A DNA stretch of 64,000 nt from SVQP01 sp045587385 (GCA_045587385.1 JAZNCE010000110.1:1-64000); one strand, 5' to 3'. Positions 32,567 to 41,305 are shown, numbered from the stretch's first letter. Made by a program: numbers and translations. Notes: generated from the letters alone by a model not told the origin.

Positions 32567-33724
32567 TCATTCACCTCGCTCAAAGGCTTGTGCAGCAGCA
32601 AACAATGCTTTGAACCGTTCAGTTTCACGAATCGGGTCAAAGAGTTGCCAGGAAAGTGTAGGCAACAGCAAATTAGTTCTGTCATAAACATTCGCAGTAT
32701 ACCGGAATTCGAGATCGGGCAAAAACGGCAAGGCGCTCTTGGTGATCACATTGTAATTTCTCACAACAAACTGTTGGTGAGCAATCATTTTTTCCAGCCA
32801 GTCCATTGCTTCATCATATCGCTCCAATCGCATGCACATCTCTGCACAATCGTCATAATTTACATTCAGACAAAACGGCAGTTCCTCTTGCACACCACTC
32901 ATCATACAATCATAAAAATCACAGTACAACTTAAAACAGGAGTACGCCTGTTCAAACTTTCCGTCGGAGCTCCATGAATACCCCAGCATTGCCAGCTGAT
33001 GATGCAGATAGTCCAACGCCTTATTGATATTATCCGCATACTGCTTGCGGCTCTGCTCTTTTTTTCCAAGGCTGTTATACACTTCGGCTAACAACGCGCC
33101 TCCCTCCTGATATTGATCAAATATACCAGTCTTTTTTGCGTGCTCCTCTGCCTTTTCCAAATTACCCATTTTCTTGTACAGCACTGTCAGCCACTTGTTA
33201 GCCGCATTCAAGTAACGGCTTTCATTACAATGCGCAAGTATCACGTTTGCTTGGCGAATGCATTCATTTTCCCAAAATTGTCGCTCAGCCTTCTTGTCTT
33301 CCGCATCCGGATCATGGTAATACTGATCCAACAAACAACAGATATTCCCAATCGAATAAGCCAAAAGCTCATAATTGTTGGGATAAGTTTTCAGTACGCC
33401 AAGTACATCCTCGCAACATTCTATGTAATTTTCAAGAACGCTGAGATGGTCGGGCGGATTGCACAACCTATCTTCTGCTCGTTCCATACACTCGTCGATC
33501 TCATTTTGATGATCAGTATTCTTTTGACCAAACAAAACATCGGTAGACACTCCGAAAACATTTGCCAACGGCACTATCTGCGAAATATCCGGCATACCTA
33601 CATCATTTTCCCATCTGCTAACCGCTTGATAGGTAACGTTCAGCTGCTCTGCAAGCTCTTCCTGTGTCAGTTTGCGCTCTTTACGAAGTTCTCGAATGAT
33701 CTGACCCATTGATTTTGTGCCCAT
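32567..33724 (-). CDS. XRE-family regulator with TPR-like C-terminal domain
   Basis: A 385-residue protein. Residues about 8-62 are a Cro/C1-type helix-turn-helix (LRKERKLTQEELAEQL, YQAVSRWEN). The rest is helical with TPR-like spacing, for example NAANKWLTVLYKKMGNLEKAEEHA and LAEVYNSLGKKEQ, similar to peptide-sensing or sporulation-type RRNPP-like regulators; a signalling peptide gene is not evident next to it. AAAGGAG precedes the ATG; own promoter at 33765. The gene is A/T-rich compared with housekeeping genes nearby. Confidence 0.85.
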   Translation of the reverse strand: MGTKSMGQIIRELRKERKLTQEELAEQLNVTYQAVSRWENDVGMPDISQIVPLANVFGVSTDVLFGQKNTDHQNEIDECMERAEDRLCNPPDHLSVLENYIECCEDVLGVLKTYPNNYELLAYSIGNICCLLDQYYHDPDAEDKKAERQFWENECIRQANVILAHCNESRYLNAANKWLTVLYKKMGNLEKAEEHAKKTGIFDQYQEGGALLAEVYNSLGKKEQSRKQYADNINKALDYLHHQLAMLGYSWSSDGKFEQAYSCFKLYCDFYDCMMSGVQEELPFCLNVNYDDCAEMCMRLERYDEAMDWLEKMIAHQQFVVRNYNVITKSALPFLPDLEFRYTANVYDRTNLLLPTLSWQLFDPIRETERFKALFAAAQAFERGE

Positions 33725-33764
33725 AATATTCTCCTTTAATTACAATTTCGGTACCGTTGACATC

Positions 33765-33793
33765 ATTATAGCAGATAAAAGCAGCTGTGTAAA
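33765..33793 (-). promoter_or_regulatory. Promoter of the XRE gene
   Basis: TTTACA (33788-33793), 17 bp, TATAAT (33765-33770). Confidence 0.8.
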
Positions 33794-33928
33794 GCGAAAT
33801 AAATATGAGTAAAACTCAAGGCGGAATTGAGAAAAAAACGGCTGCGTCAATAACTACTGTATAAAAATGAAACCGTACAGTATCAAATCAAGAAAACGTA
33901 CGCAATAAAACACGCATAGACTGTTTGT

Positions 33929-34188
33929 ATTCGCGCTCTCCCCCCTGCGCTTGGAACAAGCCTGCGCCTGCATTCCCCCCTCCCGGAGGGGGGCTTTGAT
34001 AGTAGTATCGCGCCCTTCCAAACCGACACGCAACCGTCAACGGTAACTTGATTAACCGAAATCTGCGTGAAAACCGATATTTCAGCGGTCAACTTAAAAA
34101 GAATGAGCAGACCACCTACATAGCCCCCCTCCGGGAGGGGGGAATGCAGGCGCAGGCTTGTTCCAAGCGCAGGGGGGAGAACGCGAAT
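33929..34188. repeat. 260-bp unit with 67-bp near-perfect inverted ends
   Basis: Left arm 33929-33995 (ATTCGCGCTCTCCCCCCTGC start) and right arm 34122-34188 are complementary over 67 bp with one mismatch (C versus T near the outer end). A 126-bp centre separates them. It fills most of the 591-bp gap between the XRE and MATE genes; the remainder holds the XRE promoter and the MATE terminator. No flanking target duplication is obvious and no reading frame looks real. It resembles a non-autonomous mobile unit or a structured transcript. Confidence 0.85.
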
Positions 34189-34246
34189 AGAATGGGTTTA
34201 TGACACAAATGCGGTAACTAAATTTGCGACAATACATGATCGTTAT

Positions 34247-34295
34247 ATAAAAAAGCAGGAATCTGCTCAAAATTGAACAAATTCCTGCTATTTTT
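34247..34295 (-). terminator. Terminator of the MATE gene
   Basis: AGCAGGAAT and ATTCCTGCT stem followed by TTTTTT on the minus strand, with a smaller inner hairpin. Confidence 0.85.
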
Positions 34296-34315
34296 CTGCT
34301 CCCACATAGGGTAGA

Positions 34316-35773
34316 TTATGCCTGCGCCGCCTCTTTGGCAGGCTCGGGCAATGCCTCGTTTACTGCCTGCTCGCGCTTTAATTTGCGCACGCGGTAGATC
34401 CAAGTCACAGCGCAGCAGATCAGATGCACGCCTGCGGTCAGGATCCAGGAGATCGGATACGACCAATACAGCGTTTCGATAGGCGCGGGGAAGCCGGGAC
34501 AAAGCAGCATGATCCACACGATACGGAACACGCAAGAGCCGATCAGCGAGACCATCATAGGCAAGAACGACTTACCCATACCGCGCATGATACCGCTGCC
34601 CACGTCCATAATGCCGCACAGGAAGTATGTCACGCAAATGACCGACAGTCTGACCATGCCCGCTGCCACAACGTCGGGCTGACCGGGACGGTAGATCGAG
34701 ATCAGTGCCGCACCGTTAAGATAGATCAACGTGGACATGCCAAGACCTACAACAGTCACAAGGCCCAAACAAATCAAGGACGCACGCAGCACGCGGTTAT
34801 ACTTTTTCGCGCCCGTATTCTGCCCAACAAAGGTCAGCGCGGCGTGATAGCAAGCGTTCATGGAAATGTAGACAAAGCCCTCGATGTTGCCTGCCGTGGT
34901 GTTACCCGTCTGCACAACGGTGGGGTAAGTATTGACCGTGCTCTGAATGAGCGCGTTGGAAAGCGAGAAAAACGTTGCCTGCAGACCCGCGGGCAGACCA
35001 ATGCGCATCATCTTTTTCAGCGCAGCCTTATCAATCGCCAGTTTTTTGAAGTCCAGCTTGCAATCATCGTCAAGGTTTACCATATGGTAAAGCACCATGG
35101 TCATGGCAATATACTGTGCAACGGCGGTTGCGATACCAACGCCGACAGCACCCATGTGGAACACGCTGACAAAGATCAGATTGAGGAATACGTTTGCAAG
35201 ACCCGAAAGCGTCAAAAAGATCAAAGGATTTTTAGAGTCGCCCTTGGAGCGCAGAATGCTTGCTGCGTAGTTATATACCATACATGCGGGAATGCCCACG
35301 AAGTACGCGCGCATATAGGGGGCTGCTTCCACAAGAATTTCTTCTTGCGTGCCCATGAGAACAAGCAACGGCTTTGCCATAACGAAGCCGAAAATGCCGA
35401 CTGCGATACCCGTAAAGACCGAGGTCAGAATGGCGGTATGTACTACCTTTTGCACGCCGTCGTGGTCACCTGCACCGATCTTTTGCGCCACGGCAACACC
35501 CGCACCGACCGAAAGACCCATAAACAGGTTGACGATCAAATTGATCAGCGCACCGCACGCACCCACCGCAGCCACGGCTGCGTCCGCGTTATCCGCCCAG
35601 TTGCCCACGACCACCATATCGGCAGCGTTGTACAACAGCTGGATGATACCCGTAAACATGACCGGCAGCATAAACCAAATGATTTTACCAAACATTGGCC
35701 CCTGCGTGTAGTCTTTTTTCTTTTCATGACCGTACACGCGGAACTTTCGCATGTTTCCGCCCGATTTCTGCAT
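34316..35773 (-). CDS. MATE family efflux transporter
   Basis: A 485-residue protein with twelve hydrophobic segments and the MATE layout: MLPVMFTGIIQLLYNAADMVVVG in helix 1 region, SVGAGVAVAQKIGAGD after helix 2-3, and the second-half repeat GLPAGLQATFFSLSNALIQS. It would export drugs or metabolites with Na+ or H+. A longer N-terminal tail (KKKDYTQGPMFGKI) is usual for clostridial MATE proteins. AGGAGTGAGG precedes the ATG. Confidence 0.93.
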   Translation of the reverse strand: MQKSGGNMRKFRVYGHEKKKDYTQGPMFGKIIWFMLPVMFTGIIQLLYNAADMVVVGNWADNADAAVAAVGACGALINLIVNLFMGLSVGAGVAVAQKIGAGDHDGVQKVVHTAILTSVFTGIAVGIFGFVMAKPLLVLMGTQEEILVEAAPYMRAYFVGIPACMVYNYAASILRSKGDSKNPLIFLTLSGLANVFLNLIFVSVFHMGAVGVGIATAVAQYIAMTMVLYHMVNLDDDCKLDFKKLAIDKAALKKMMRIGLPAGLQATFFSLSNALIQSTVNTYPTVVQTGNTTAGNIEGFVYISMNACYHAALTFVGQNTGAKKYNRVLRASLICLGLVTVVGLGMSTLIYLNGAALISIYRPGQPDVVAAGMVRLSVICVTYFLCGIMDVGSGIMRGMGKSFLPMMVSLIGSCVFRIVWIMLLCPGFPAPIETLYWSYPISWILTAGVHLICCAVTWIYRVRKLKREQAVNEALPEPAKEAAQA

Positions 35774-35821
35774 TTTTCCTCACTCCTTTGACGCGATTTT
35801 GCAAAACGCACATACGAATTT

Positions 35822-35850
35822 ATTATATAACAAATAAACGGTTGCGTCAA
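35822..35850 (-). promoter_or_regulatory. Promoter of the MATE gene
   Basis: TTGACG (35845-35850), 17 bp, TATAAT (35822-35827). Confidence 0.8.
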
Positions 35851-35889
35851 GAGGTAAGGGAGAGAAAGTTGTGGAAAAGAGATGAATGA

Positions 35890-36040
35890 ACCGTAGGGGC
35901 ACATGCCATATGCGCCCGCAAGACGAGCGCCATGATACCGGGGACTGTCCCCTGTGACGTGCCCGAAGGGCATGTTACTGCGGGACTGTCCCCCGTGTCG
36001 TGGCGCGGCGGGATCGGCGAATCGCCCTCCATCCGTTGGG
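35890..36040. repeat. Cluster of short GC-rich palindromes
   Basis: Contains a GTAGGGGCACATGCC...GCGCCC hairpin, GGGGACTGTCCCC, GTGCCCGAAGGGCAT and GGGACTGTCCC. These belong with the GTAGGGGC-type hairpins at 201-289 and 28215. No gene seen. Confidence 0.55.
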
Positions 36041-36044
36041 ATTT

Positions 36045-36194
36045 TATGTGAGAAAACCCTCTCCGTTCTTTTTGAGCAAAGAGGCACAAAAAGAACCAAA
36101 AATGCCGTTATAGGAAGTTTCGCGCCTGCGGGCGCGACCAAGGGCGCTGCCCTTGGAGCCTGCAAACTTTTGAAAAAGTTTGATCAAAACTTTT
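36045..36194 (+). repeat. Four-hairpin dispersed element, copy D (clearest copy)
   Basis: Stem 1 GTTCTTTTTG (36065-36074) with CAAAAAGAAC (36087-36096); stem 2 CGCGCC-TGCG-GGCGCG (36121-36136); stem 3 CCAAGGGC-GCT-GCCCTTGG (36138-36156); stem 4 CAAACTTTT-GA-AAAAGTTTG (36163-36182), then ATCAAAACTTTT, which can instead pair with the right half of stem 4. Confidence 0.88.
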
Positions 36195-36238
36195 CATGAA
36201 GGAAGTTTGTCCTTCCTTATGAAATTCCCCGCTTTTCG

Positions 36239-36267
36239 TTGACATTTCTCAATTATTTTGGTATAAT
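36239..36267 (+). promoter_or_regulatory. ligA promoter
   Basis: TTGACA (36239-36244), 17 bp, TATAAT (36262-36267), perfect consensus. Confidence 0.88.
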
Positions 36268-36303
36268 AATGATGTATGCAAATTTGACTGTTCGGAGGGT
36301 TTT

Positions 36304-38301
36304 ATGGCAAATACCAACCCGATTTATGAAAAAATAGACGCTTTGCGCCGCGAAGTGGCGCACCACGCAAAGCTTTACTACGTGGACGACGCGCCCGTGA
36401 TCTCGGACTACGAATACGACCGCATGTTTTACGAGCTGCTCGCCCTTGAAGAGGCGCATCCCGAATACTTTGATCCCGCTTCGCCGACGCAGCGCGTGGG
36501 CGGCAAGCCGCTGGACAAGTTTGCCAAGGTCACGCACCGCGTGCGCATGGACTCGCTCTCGGACGTATTTTCCTACGACGAGCTGACCGAATTTGTCTCG
36601 CGCGTTCACGCAGAGCTGCCCGAGGCGGTATTTTCGGTTGAACCCAAGATCGACGGCTTGTCCTGCTCGCTGATTTACGAAAACGGCGTGCTTGTGACCG
36701 GTGCGACGCGCGGTGACGGGGTAACGGGCGAGGATATTACGCAAAACGTGCGCACCATTTTCTCCATTCCGCTTACGCTCCCCGAGCCCTTGACGCTGAC
36801 CGTGCGCGGTGAGGTTTATATGCCCCGTGCCGTGTTCGAGCGCATCAATCAAAAGCGCGAGGCAAACGGCCAGGCGCTGATGGCAAACCCCAGAAACGCT
36901 GCAGCGGGCTCTTTACGCCAGCTTGACCCGCAGGTCACCGCATCCCGTGCGCTCGATATTTTCATTTTCAACTACCAGGAGGGTGACCTCTATACCGACG
37001 GACACTCCCCCGAAACCCACAAGGAAACGCTTGACCGCCTTGCAGCTCTTGGCTTCCCTGCCATCTCCCTGCGCACCGTGGTGCACACGGCAGACGAGAT
37101 CATTGCTCACATCGAAAAGATCGGCGCTATGCGCGACGATCTTGCTTACGATATTGACGGCGTGGTGGTCAAGGTTAACTCGCTTGCCGAGCGCATCGTG
37201 CTCGGACAGGGCGTCAGCACCCCCAAGTGGGCGGTAGCGTACAAATTCCCGCCCGAGCAAAAGCAAACCAAGCTCAATGAGATCACGATTCAGGTTGGAC
37301 GCACGGGTGTGCTGACCCCCACCGCAGAGCTTTCCCCCGTGAGATTGGCAGGCACGACGGTTTCCCGCGCGACGCTGCACAACGTTGACTTTATCCGCGA
37401 GCGCGGCATTATGCTGGGCGATATTGTTTCGGTGCAAAAGAGCGGTGACATTATTCCCGAGGTGGTATGCGCGCATCCCGAAAAGCGTGACGGCACGCAG
37501 ATGCCCTTCCACATGCCCACGCATTGCCCCTCGTGCGGACACGAGGTGGTGCAAGCCGAGGGCGAGGTGGCGGTACGCTGCATCAACCCCTCTTGCCCCG
37601 CACAGCTTTCGCGCGGCATTGAGCATTTTGCCTCCAAGGACGCCATGGACATTGACGGGCTGGGCCCGCAGATCGTAGACGCGCTGATTGAGGCAGATCT
37701 CATTCACGATACTGCCGATCTCTATGCGCTGACCGCAGAGCAAATCTCTGCTCTTGACCGCATGGGCGACAAATCCGCTGCCAACTTGATCTCCGCCATT
37801 GAAAAATCCAAATCGGCAGGACTTGAAAGATTGATTTTCGCACTCGGCATCCGCAATATCGGACAGGTTGCCGCAACGGCACTTGCGCGCCGCTTCGGTA
37901 CGCTTGCCGCGTGCATGGACGCAACAGCCGAGGAGCTGTGTGCGCTGGACGATTTTGGACAGATCACCGCAGATTGCGTGGTCGAATATTTCTCCCGCCC
38001 CGAGAGCCGCGCCCTTTGCGCGCGTCTTGAAGCCGCAGGCGTGCTGACGACCTCCACCGCCGCCCCCGTGGGTGACAAGCTGGCAGGACTGACATTCGTG
38101 CTGACCGGTACGCTGCCCACTATGGGCAGAAGCGAAGCCGAAAAGCTGATCGCAGCAGCGGGCGGTAAGACCTCTTCCTCGGTTTCCAAGAAGACCTCCT
38201 ACGTGGTTGCAGGCGAGGCTGCAGGCAGCAAGCTGACCAAGGCGCAAAGCCTTGGCGTGACCGTGATTGACGAGGCGGAATTATTGAAAATGTTGTCATA
38301 A
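36304..38301 (+). CDS. ligA: NAD-dependent DNA ligase LigA
   Basis: A 665-residue replicative ligase with all parts in order: domain Ia (HHAKLYYVDDAPVISDYEYD), adenylation domain with KIDG (Lys115), OB fold, Cys4 zinc finger (CPSCGH...CINPSCPAQ near 408-432), helix-hairpin-helix region and a C-terminal BRCT domain from about 585 (LAGLTFVLTGTLPTMGR). It seals nicks using NAD+. GGAGG precedes the ATG. PcrA, usually its neighbour in Firmicutes, is not present. Confidence 0.98.
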   Translation: MANTNPIYEKIDALRREVAHHAKLYYVDDAPVISDYEYDRMFYELLALEEAHPEYFDPASPTQRVGGKPLDKFAKVTHRVRMDSLSDVFSYDELTEFVSRVHAELPEAVFSVEPKIDGLSCSLIYENGVLVTGATRGDGVTGEDITQNVRTIFSIPLTLPEPLTLTVRGEVYMPRAVFERINQKREANGQALMANPRNAAAGSLRQLDPQVTASRALDIFIFNYQEGDLYTDGHSPETHKETLDRLAALGFPAISLRTVVHTADEIIAHIEKIGAMRDDLAYDIDGVVVKVNSLAERIVLGQGVSTPKWAVAYKFPPEQKQTKLNEITIQVGRTGVLTPTAELSPVRLAGTTVSRATLHNVDFIRERGIMLGDIVSVQKSGDIIPEVVCAHPEKRDGTQMPFHMPTHCPSCGHEVVQAEGEVAVRCINPSCPAQLSRGIEHFASKDAMDIDGLGPQIVDALIEADLIHDTADLYALTAEQISALDRMGDKSAANLISAIEKSKSAGLERLIFALGIRNIGQVAATALARRFGTLAACMDATAEELCALDDFGQITADCVVEYFSRPESRALCARLEAAGVLTTSTAAPVGDKLAGLTFVLTGTLPTMGRSEAEKLIAAAGGKTSSSVSKKTSYVVAGEAAGSKLTKAQSLGVTVIDEAELLKMLS

Positions 38302-38326
38302 GCTCGCAGGGACAACTCTTGGGATA

Positions 38327-38475
38327 TCATGTGAGAAAACCCTCTCCGTTCTTTTTGGCAAAATTGCCGCAAAAAGAACCAAAAACGGCGAGTTGGCATT
38401 TCGCGCCTGCGGGCGCGACTCGGGGCGCTGCCCCAAGCCCCCGCAAACTTTTGAAAAAGTTTGATCAAAACTTTT
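38327..38475 (+). repeat. Four-hairpin dispersed element, copy E
   Basis: Stem 1 GTTCTTTTTG/CAAAAAGAAC, stem 2 CGCGCC-TGCG-GGCGCG, stem 3 GGGGC-GCT-GCCCC, stem 4 CAAACTTTT-GA-AAAAGTTTG. It lies between the convergent ligA (25 bp after its stop) and amidase genes (28 bp from its stop). Confidence 0.87.
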
Positions 38476-38503
38476 CATTAGAAATTTTGACAATCATCGA
38501 ATT

Positions 38504-39067
38504 TCACTCCCCCGTATAATTTCTGATCCCCTGATACACCCCTTGGGCGAACAGCCTCGGATTTTGGTTCATGAGTGCAGCGTCGCCCGGATTGGTGATA
38601 AATCCAAGCTCGACAAGCACCGCAGGCATCGCAGTCTTGCGCAGCACGTAAAGTCCCGAACGCACAATCGTGCCGCGATCGGGCAGTCCCGTGATATCGG
38701 TCACACTCGTCACAATGCTCTCGGCAAGCGGGAACGCCTGCCCCGTGCGGGAATACACGTACGCCTCGGTACCCGATGCCGAAGTGATCTCGGACGCATT
38801 GTTATGCAGGCTGATAAAATAATCCGCGCCCCACGCGTTGGCATCCTGCACGCGTGCTTGCAGGCTGGAATTCAGTGAAGTGCCAAGCTGTGTGTCCGCC
38901 GTCGGGCGCGAAAGGCGCACCTCATAATTCGGATCTGCTCGCAAAAGTGCGGCTAACTCCTGCCCTATACGGTAAGTAATATCCTGCTCGCGCAGTCCGT
39001 TTCCCTCCGCGCCCGCGTTGGGATTGACGGGATTGTGCCCCTGATCCACGTATATTTTGATCGCCAT
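38504..39067 (-). CDS. N-acetylmuramoyl-L-alanine amidase (Amidase_3)
   Basis: A 187-residue zinc amidase consisting only of the catalytic domain. Ligands: His11 (VDQGH), Glu27 (LREQD) and the His in SLHNNA; the catalytic Glu is in VELGFITN. It cleaves the MurNAc to L-Ala bond of peptidoglycan. No signal peptide or SH3/CWB domain is present, which is odd for a wall hydrolase; it may be released by an unusual route, act on recycled wall fragments, or be a relative of spore-cortex CwlD. The start has AAGGGGG. Confidence 0.9.
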   Translation of the reverse strand: MAIKIYVDQGHNPVNPNAGAEGNGLREQDITYRIGQELAALLRADPNYEVRLSRPTADTQLGTSLNSSLQARVQDANAWGADYFISLHNNASEITSASGTEAYVYSRTGQAFPLAESIVTSVTDITGLPDRGTIVRSGLYVLRKTAMPAVLVELGFITNPGDAALMNQNPRLFAQGVYQGIRNYTGE

Positions 39068-39117
39068 AAATGCCCCCTTAAAAAAGTTCTATTTTCATTC
39101 TATGAAAGGAATTTGCC

Positions 39118-40017
39118 ATGAGTTCCATCAAAAATCACGACTTTTTCCAAGAAAAAAACGCCATTGTAGGCGGTACTTTATATTTGGTTGCCACGCCCAT
39201 CGGCAATCTTGCCGATCTTTCCGAGCGCGCGATCAAGGTGCTTTCCGAGGTGGATTTTATTGCCGCCGAGGATACGCGCAACTCTCAAAAGCTGCTTTCG
39301 GTGCTGGGCATTTCCAAGCCCATGGTGTCCTATTTTGAGCACAACAAGCGCGAGCGAGGCGAGCAGATCATCGAGCGACTGCAGGCGGGCGAATCCTGCG
39401 CGCTTGTGACCGACGCGGGCACGCCTGCCGTGTCCGACCCCGGTGCAGACTTGGTGGTGCTGTGCGCCGAGCGCGGCGTGACCGTGACAAGCATTCCCGG
39501 CTGCTGCGCTGCCATTACCGCGCTGACCCTCTCTGCCCTGCCCACGGGTCGCTTTACCTTTGAAGGCTTTCTTTCCACAAACAAAGCCGAGCGCAGAGCG
39601 CACCTGGACAGCCTCAAGAATGAAAAGCGCACCATGATCTTGCACGAGGCACCGCACAAGCTGCGTACCACACTCTCGGATCTTGCCGAAGCCTTTGGCG
39701 GCAGCCGCCGCATCTCGCTTTGTCGTGAGCTTACCAAGCTCAACGAGCAGGTAGAGCGCACGACTCTTGCGGGCGCGATTGAGATCTATACCGCAAAAGA
39801 GCCGCGCGGCGAGTACGTACTGGTCATTGAAGGCGCGAGCGAGAGCGCAGAATCGGGCGCATTCTGGCAGGAAATGAGCATTCCCGCGCACGTACAATAT
39901 TACGTTGACACGGGCATGTCCGAGAAGGATGCCATCAAGGCAGCCGCCAAGGATCGCGGCGTACATAAAAATGAGGTGTACAGCGTGGTCGTGGAACAAA
40001 AGAATGCACAAAAGTGA
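39118..40017 (+). CDS. rsmI: 16S rRNA (cytidine1402-2'-O)-methyltransferase RsmI
   Basis: A 299-residue tetrapyrrole-methylase-fold enzyme: GTLYLVATPIGNLADLS at the start, AAEDTRNSQKLL, LVTDAGTPAVSDPG and SIPGCCAAITAL, all family hallmarks. It methylates the 2'-O of C1402 in 16S rRNA using SAM. AAAGGAATT precedes the ATG. It is divergent from the amidase with only 50 bp between, so its promoter must overlap the amidase start region. Confidence 0.96.
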   Translation: MSSIKNHDFFQEKNAIVGGTLYLVATPIGNLADLSERAIKVLSEVDFIAAEDTRNSQKLLSVLGISKPMVSYFEHNKRERGEQIIERLQAGESCALVTDAGTPAVSDPGADLVVLCAERGVTVTSIPGCCAAITALTLSALPTGRFTFEGFLSTNKAERRAHLDSLKNEKRTMILHEAPHKLRTTLSDLAEAFGGSRRISLCRELTKLNEQVERTTLAGAIEIYTAKEPRGEYVLVIEGASESAESGAFWQEMSIPAHVQYYVDTGMSEKDAIKAAAKDRGVHKNEVYSVVVEQKNAQK

Positions 40018-40120
40018 CGGATTTTCTCGTTTTATTGCACAATAAACACGATTTATCCGCAATACATCCGCACTTTTTGCACAATTTTGCATGATCGCAA
40101 AAAAATCTTGCAAAAAACAG

Positions 40121-40149
40121 TTGCGCGATGGGCGCATCTGTGCTATGAT
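40121..40149 (+). promoter_or_regulatory. asd promoter
   Basis: TTGCGC (40121-40126), 17 bp, TATGAT (40144-40149). Confidence 0.65.
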
Positions 40150-40188
40150 ATTAATAACTATTTATCCCTTTGTATGAGGAGAATTACC

Positions 40189-41265
40189 ATGGAAAAATGT
40201 AAAGTCGGCGTCATTGGCGCAACGGGTATGGTCGGTCAGCGTTTTCTGACCCTCTTGGAAGATCACCCCTATTTTGAAGTCACCGCTCTGGTCGCATCGC
40301 CCCGTAACGCGGGCAAGACCTACGAACAGGCACTTGACGGCAGATGGAAGATGACCACTCCCCTGCCCGAGAAATACAAGAATATGATCGTGATCAGCTC
40401 CGAGGACATCGCAGCTGTCAAGGAGCTTGTTTCCTTTGTGTTCTGCGCGGTCAACATGAAGAAGGACGAGATCAAGGCGCTGGAGGAGGCGTATGCCAAG
40501 GCTGAGATCCCCGTGGTTTCCAACAACAGCGCACACCGTTGGACGCCCGACGTGCCCATGGTCATTCCGGAGGTCAACGCAGACCACTACGAGGTCATTG
40601 AAGCGCAGAAAAAGCGTCTTGGCACCAAGCGTGGTTTTATCGCTGTCAAGCCCAACTGCTCCATTCAGGGTTACGTGCCCGCGCTGACCGCAGTCAAGGA
40701 TTTCGGCATCAAGGAAATGGTGGTCACCACCTACCAGGCAATCTCCGGCGCAGGCAAGACCTTCAACGAGTGGCCCGAAATGATTGACAACATCATCCCC
40801 TTTATCGGTGGCGAAGAAGAAAAGTCCGAGCAGGAACCCCTGCGCATTTGGGGTAAGGTTGTAGACGGTCAGATCGTCAAGGCTGACGGCCCCGCCATCA
40901 CCTCGCAGTGCATTCGCGTGCCCGTGACCGACGGTCACATGGCGGCTGTGTTTGTCAAGTTTGAGAACAAGCCCACCAAGGAGCAGATCCTTGCGCGTTG
41001 GAAGACCTTTAGCGGCAAGCCCCAGGAGCTCGGTCTGCCCAGCGCCCCCGAGCAGTTCATCACCTACATGGAAGAGGATAACCGCCCCCAGACCAAGCTG
41101 GACCGTGACATTTACGGCGGCATGGGTGTGACGGTTGGCAGACTGCGCGAGGACACCATTTACGACTACAAGTTCGTAGCCCTTGCACACAACACCCTGC
41201 GCGGTGCGGCAGGCGGCGCGCTCTTGTGCGCAGAGCTGCTTTACAAGCTGGGTTATTTTGATTGA
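40189..41265 (+). CDS. asd: Aspartate-semialdehyde dehydrogenase
   Basis: A 358-residue enzyme reducing aspartyl phosphate to the semialdehyde for lysine, threonine and methionine synthesis. GATGMVGQRF is the NADP site; the catalytic Cys157 lies in KPNCSIQGY; SGAGKTFNEWP and RVPVTDGHMA follow. Length and the PNCS-IQG form resemble the archaeal/fungal-type branch rather than the E. coli one, which occurs in many Clostridia. GAGGAG precedes the ATG. No other diaminopimelate-pathway genes are adjacent. Confidence 0.96.
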   Translation: MEKCKVGVIGATGMVGQRFLTLLEDHPYFEVTALVASPRNAGKTYEQALDGRWKMTTPLPEKYKNMIVISSEDIAAVKELVSFVFCAVNMKKDEIKALEEAYAKAEIPVVSNNSAHRWTPDVPMVIPEVNADHYEVIEAQKKRLGTKRGFIAVKPNCSIQGYVPALTAVKDFGIKEMVVTTYQAISGAGKTFNEWPEMIDNIIPFIGGEEEKSEQEPLRIWGKVVDGQIVKADGPAITSQCIRVPVTDGHMAAVFVKFENKPTKEQILARWKTFSGKPQELGLPSAPEQFITYMEEDNRPQTKLDRDIYGGMGVTVGRLREDTIYDYKFVALAHNTLRGAAGGALLCAELLYKLGYFD

Positions 41266-41272
41266 TAAAAGC

Positions 41273-41305
41273 AAAGGACAGAGGTAACAAGCCTCTGTCC
41301 TTTTG
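41273..41305 (+). terminator. asd terminator
   Basis: AAAGGACAGAGG and CCTCTGTCCTTTT stem followed by GTT; symmetric flanks allow use from both sides. Confidence 0.85.

Noticed and set aside
33883..34092. 69-codon minus-strand frame in the inverted repeat unit
   Set aside because: It crosses the left arm and has no ribosome site.
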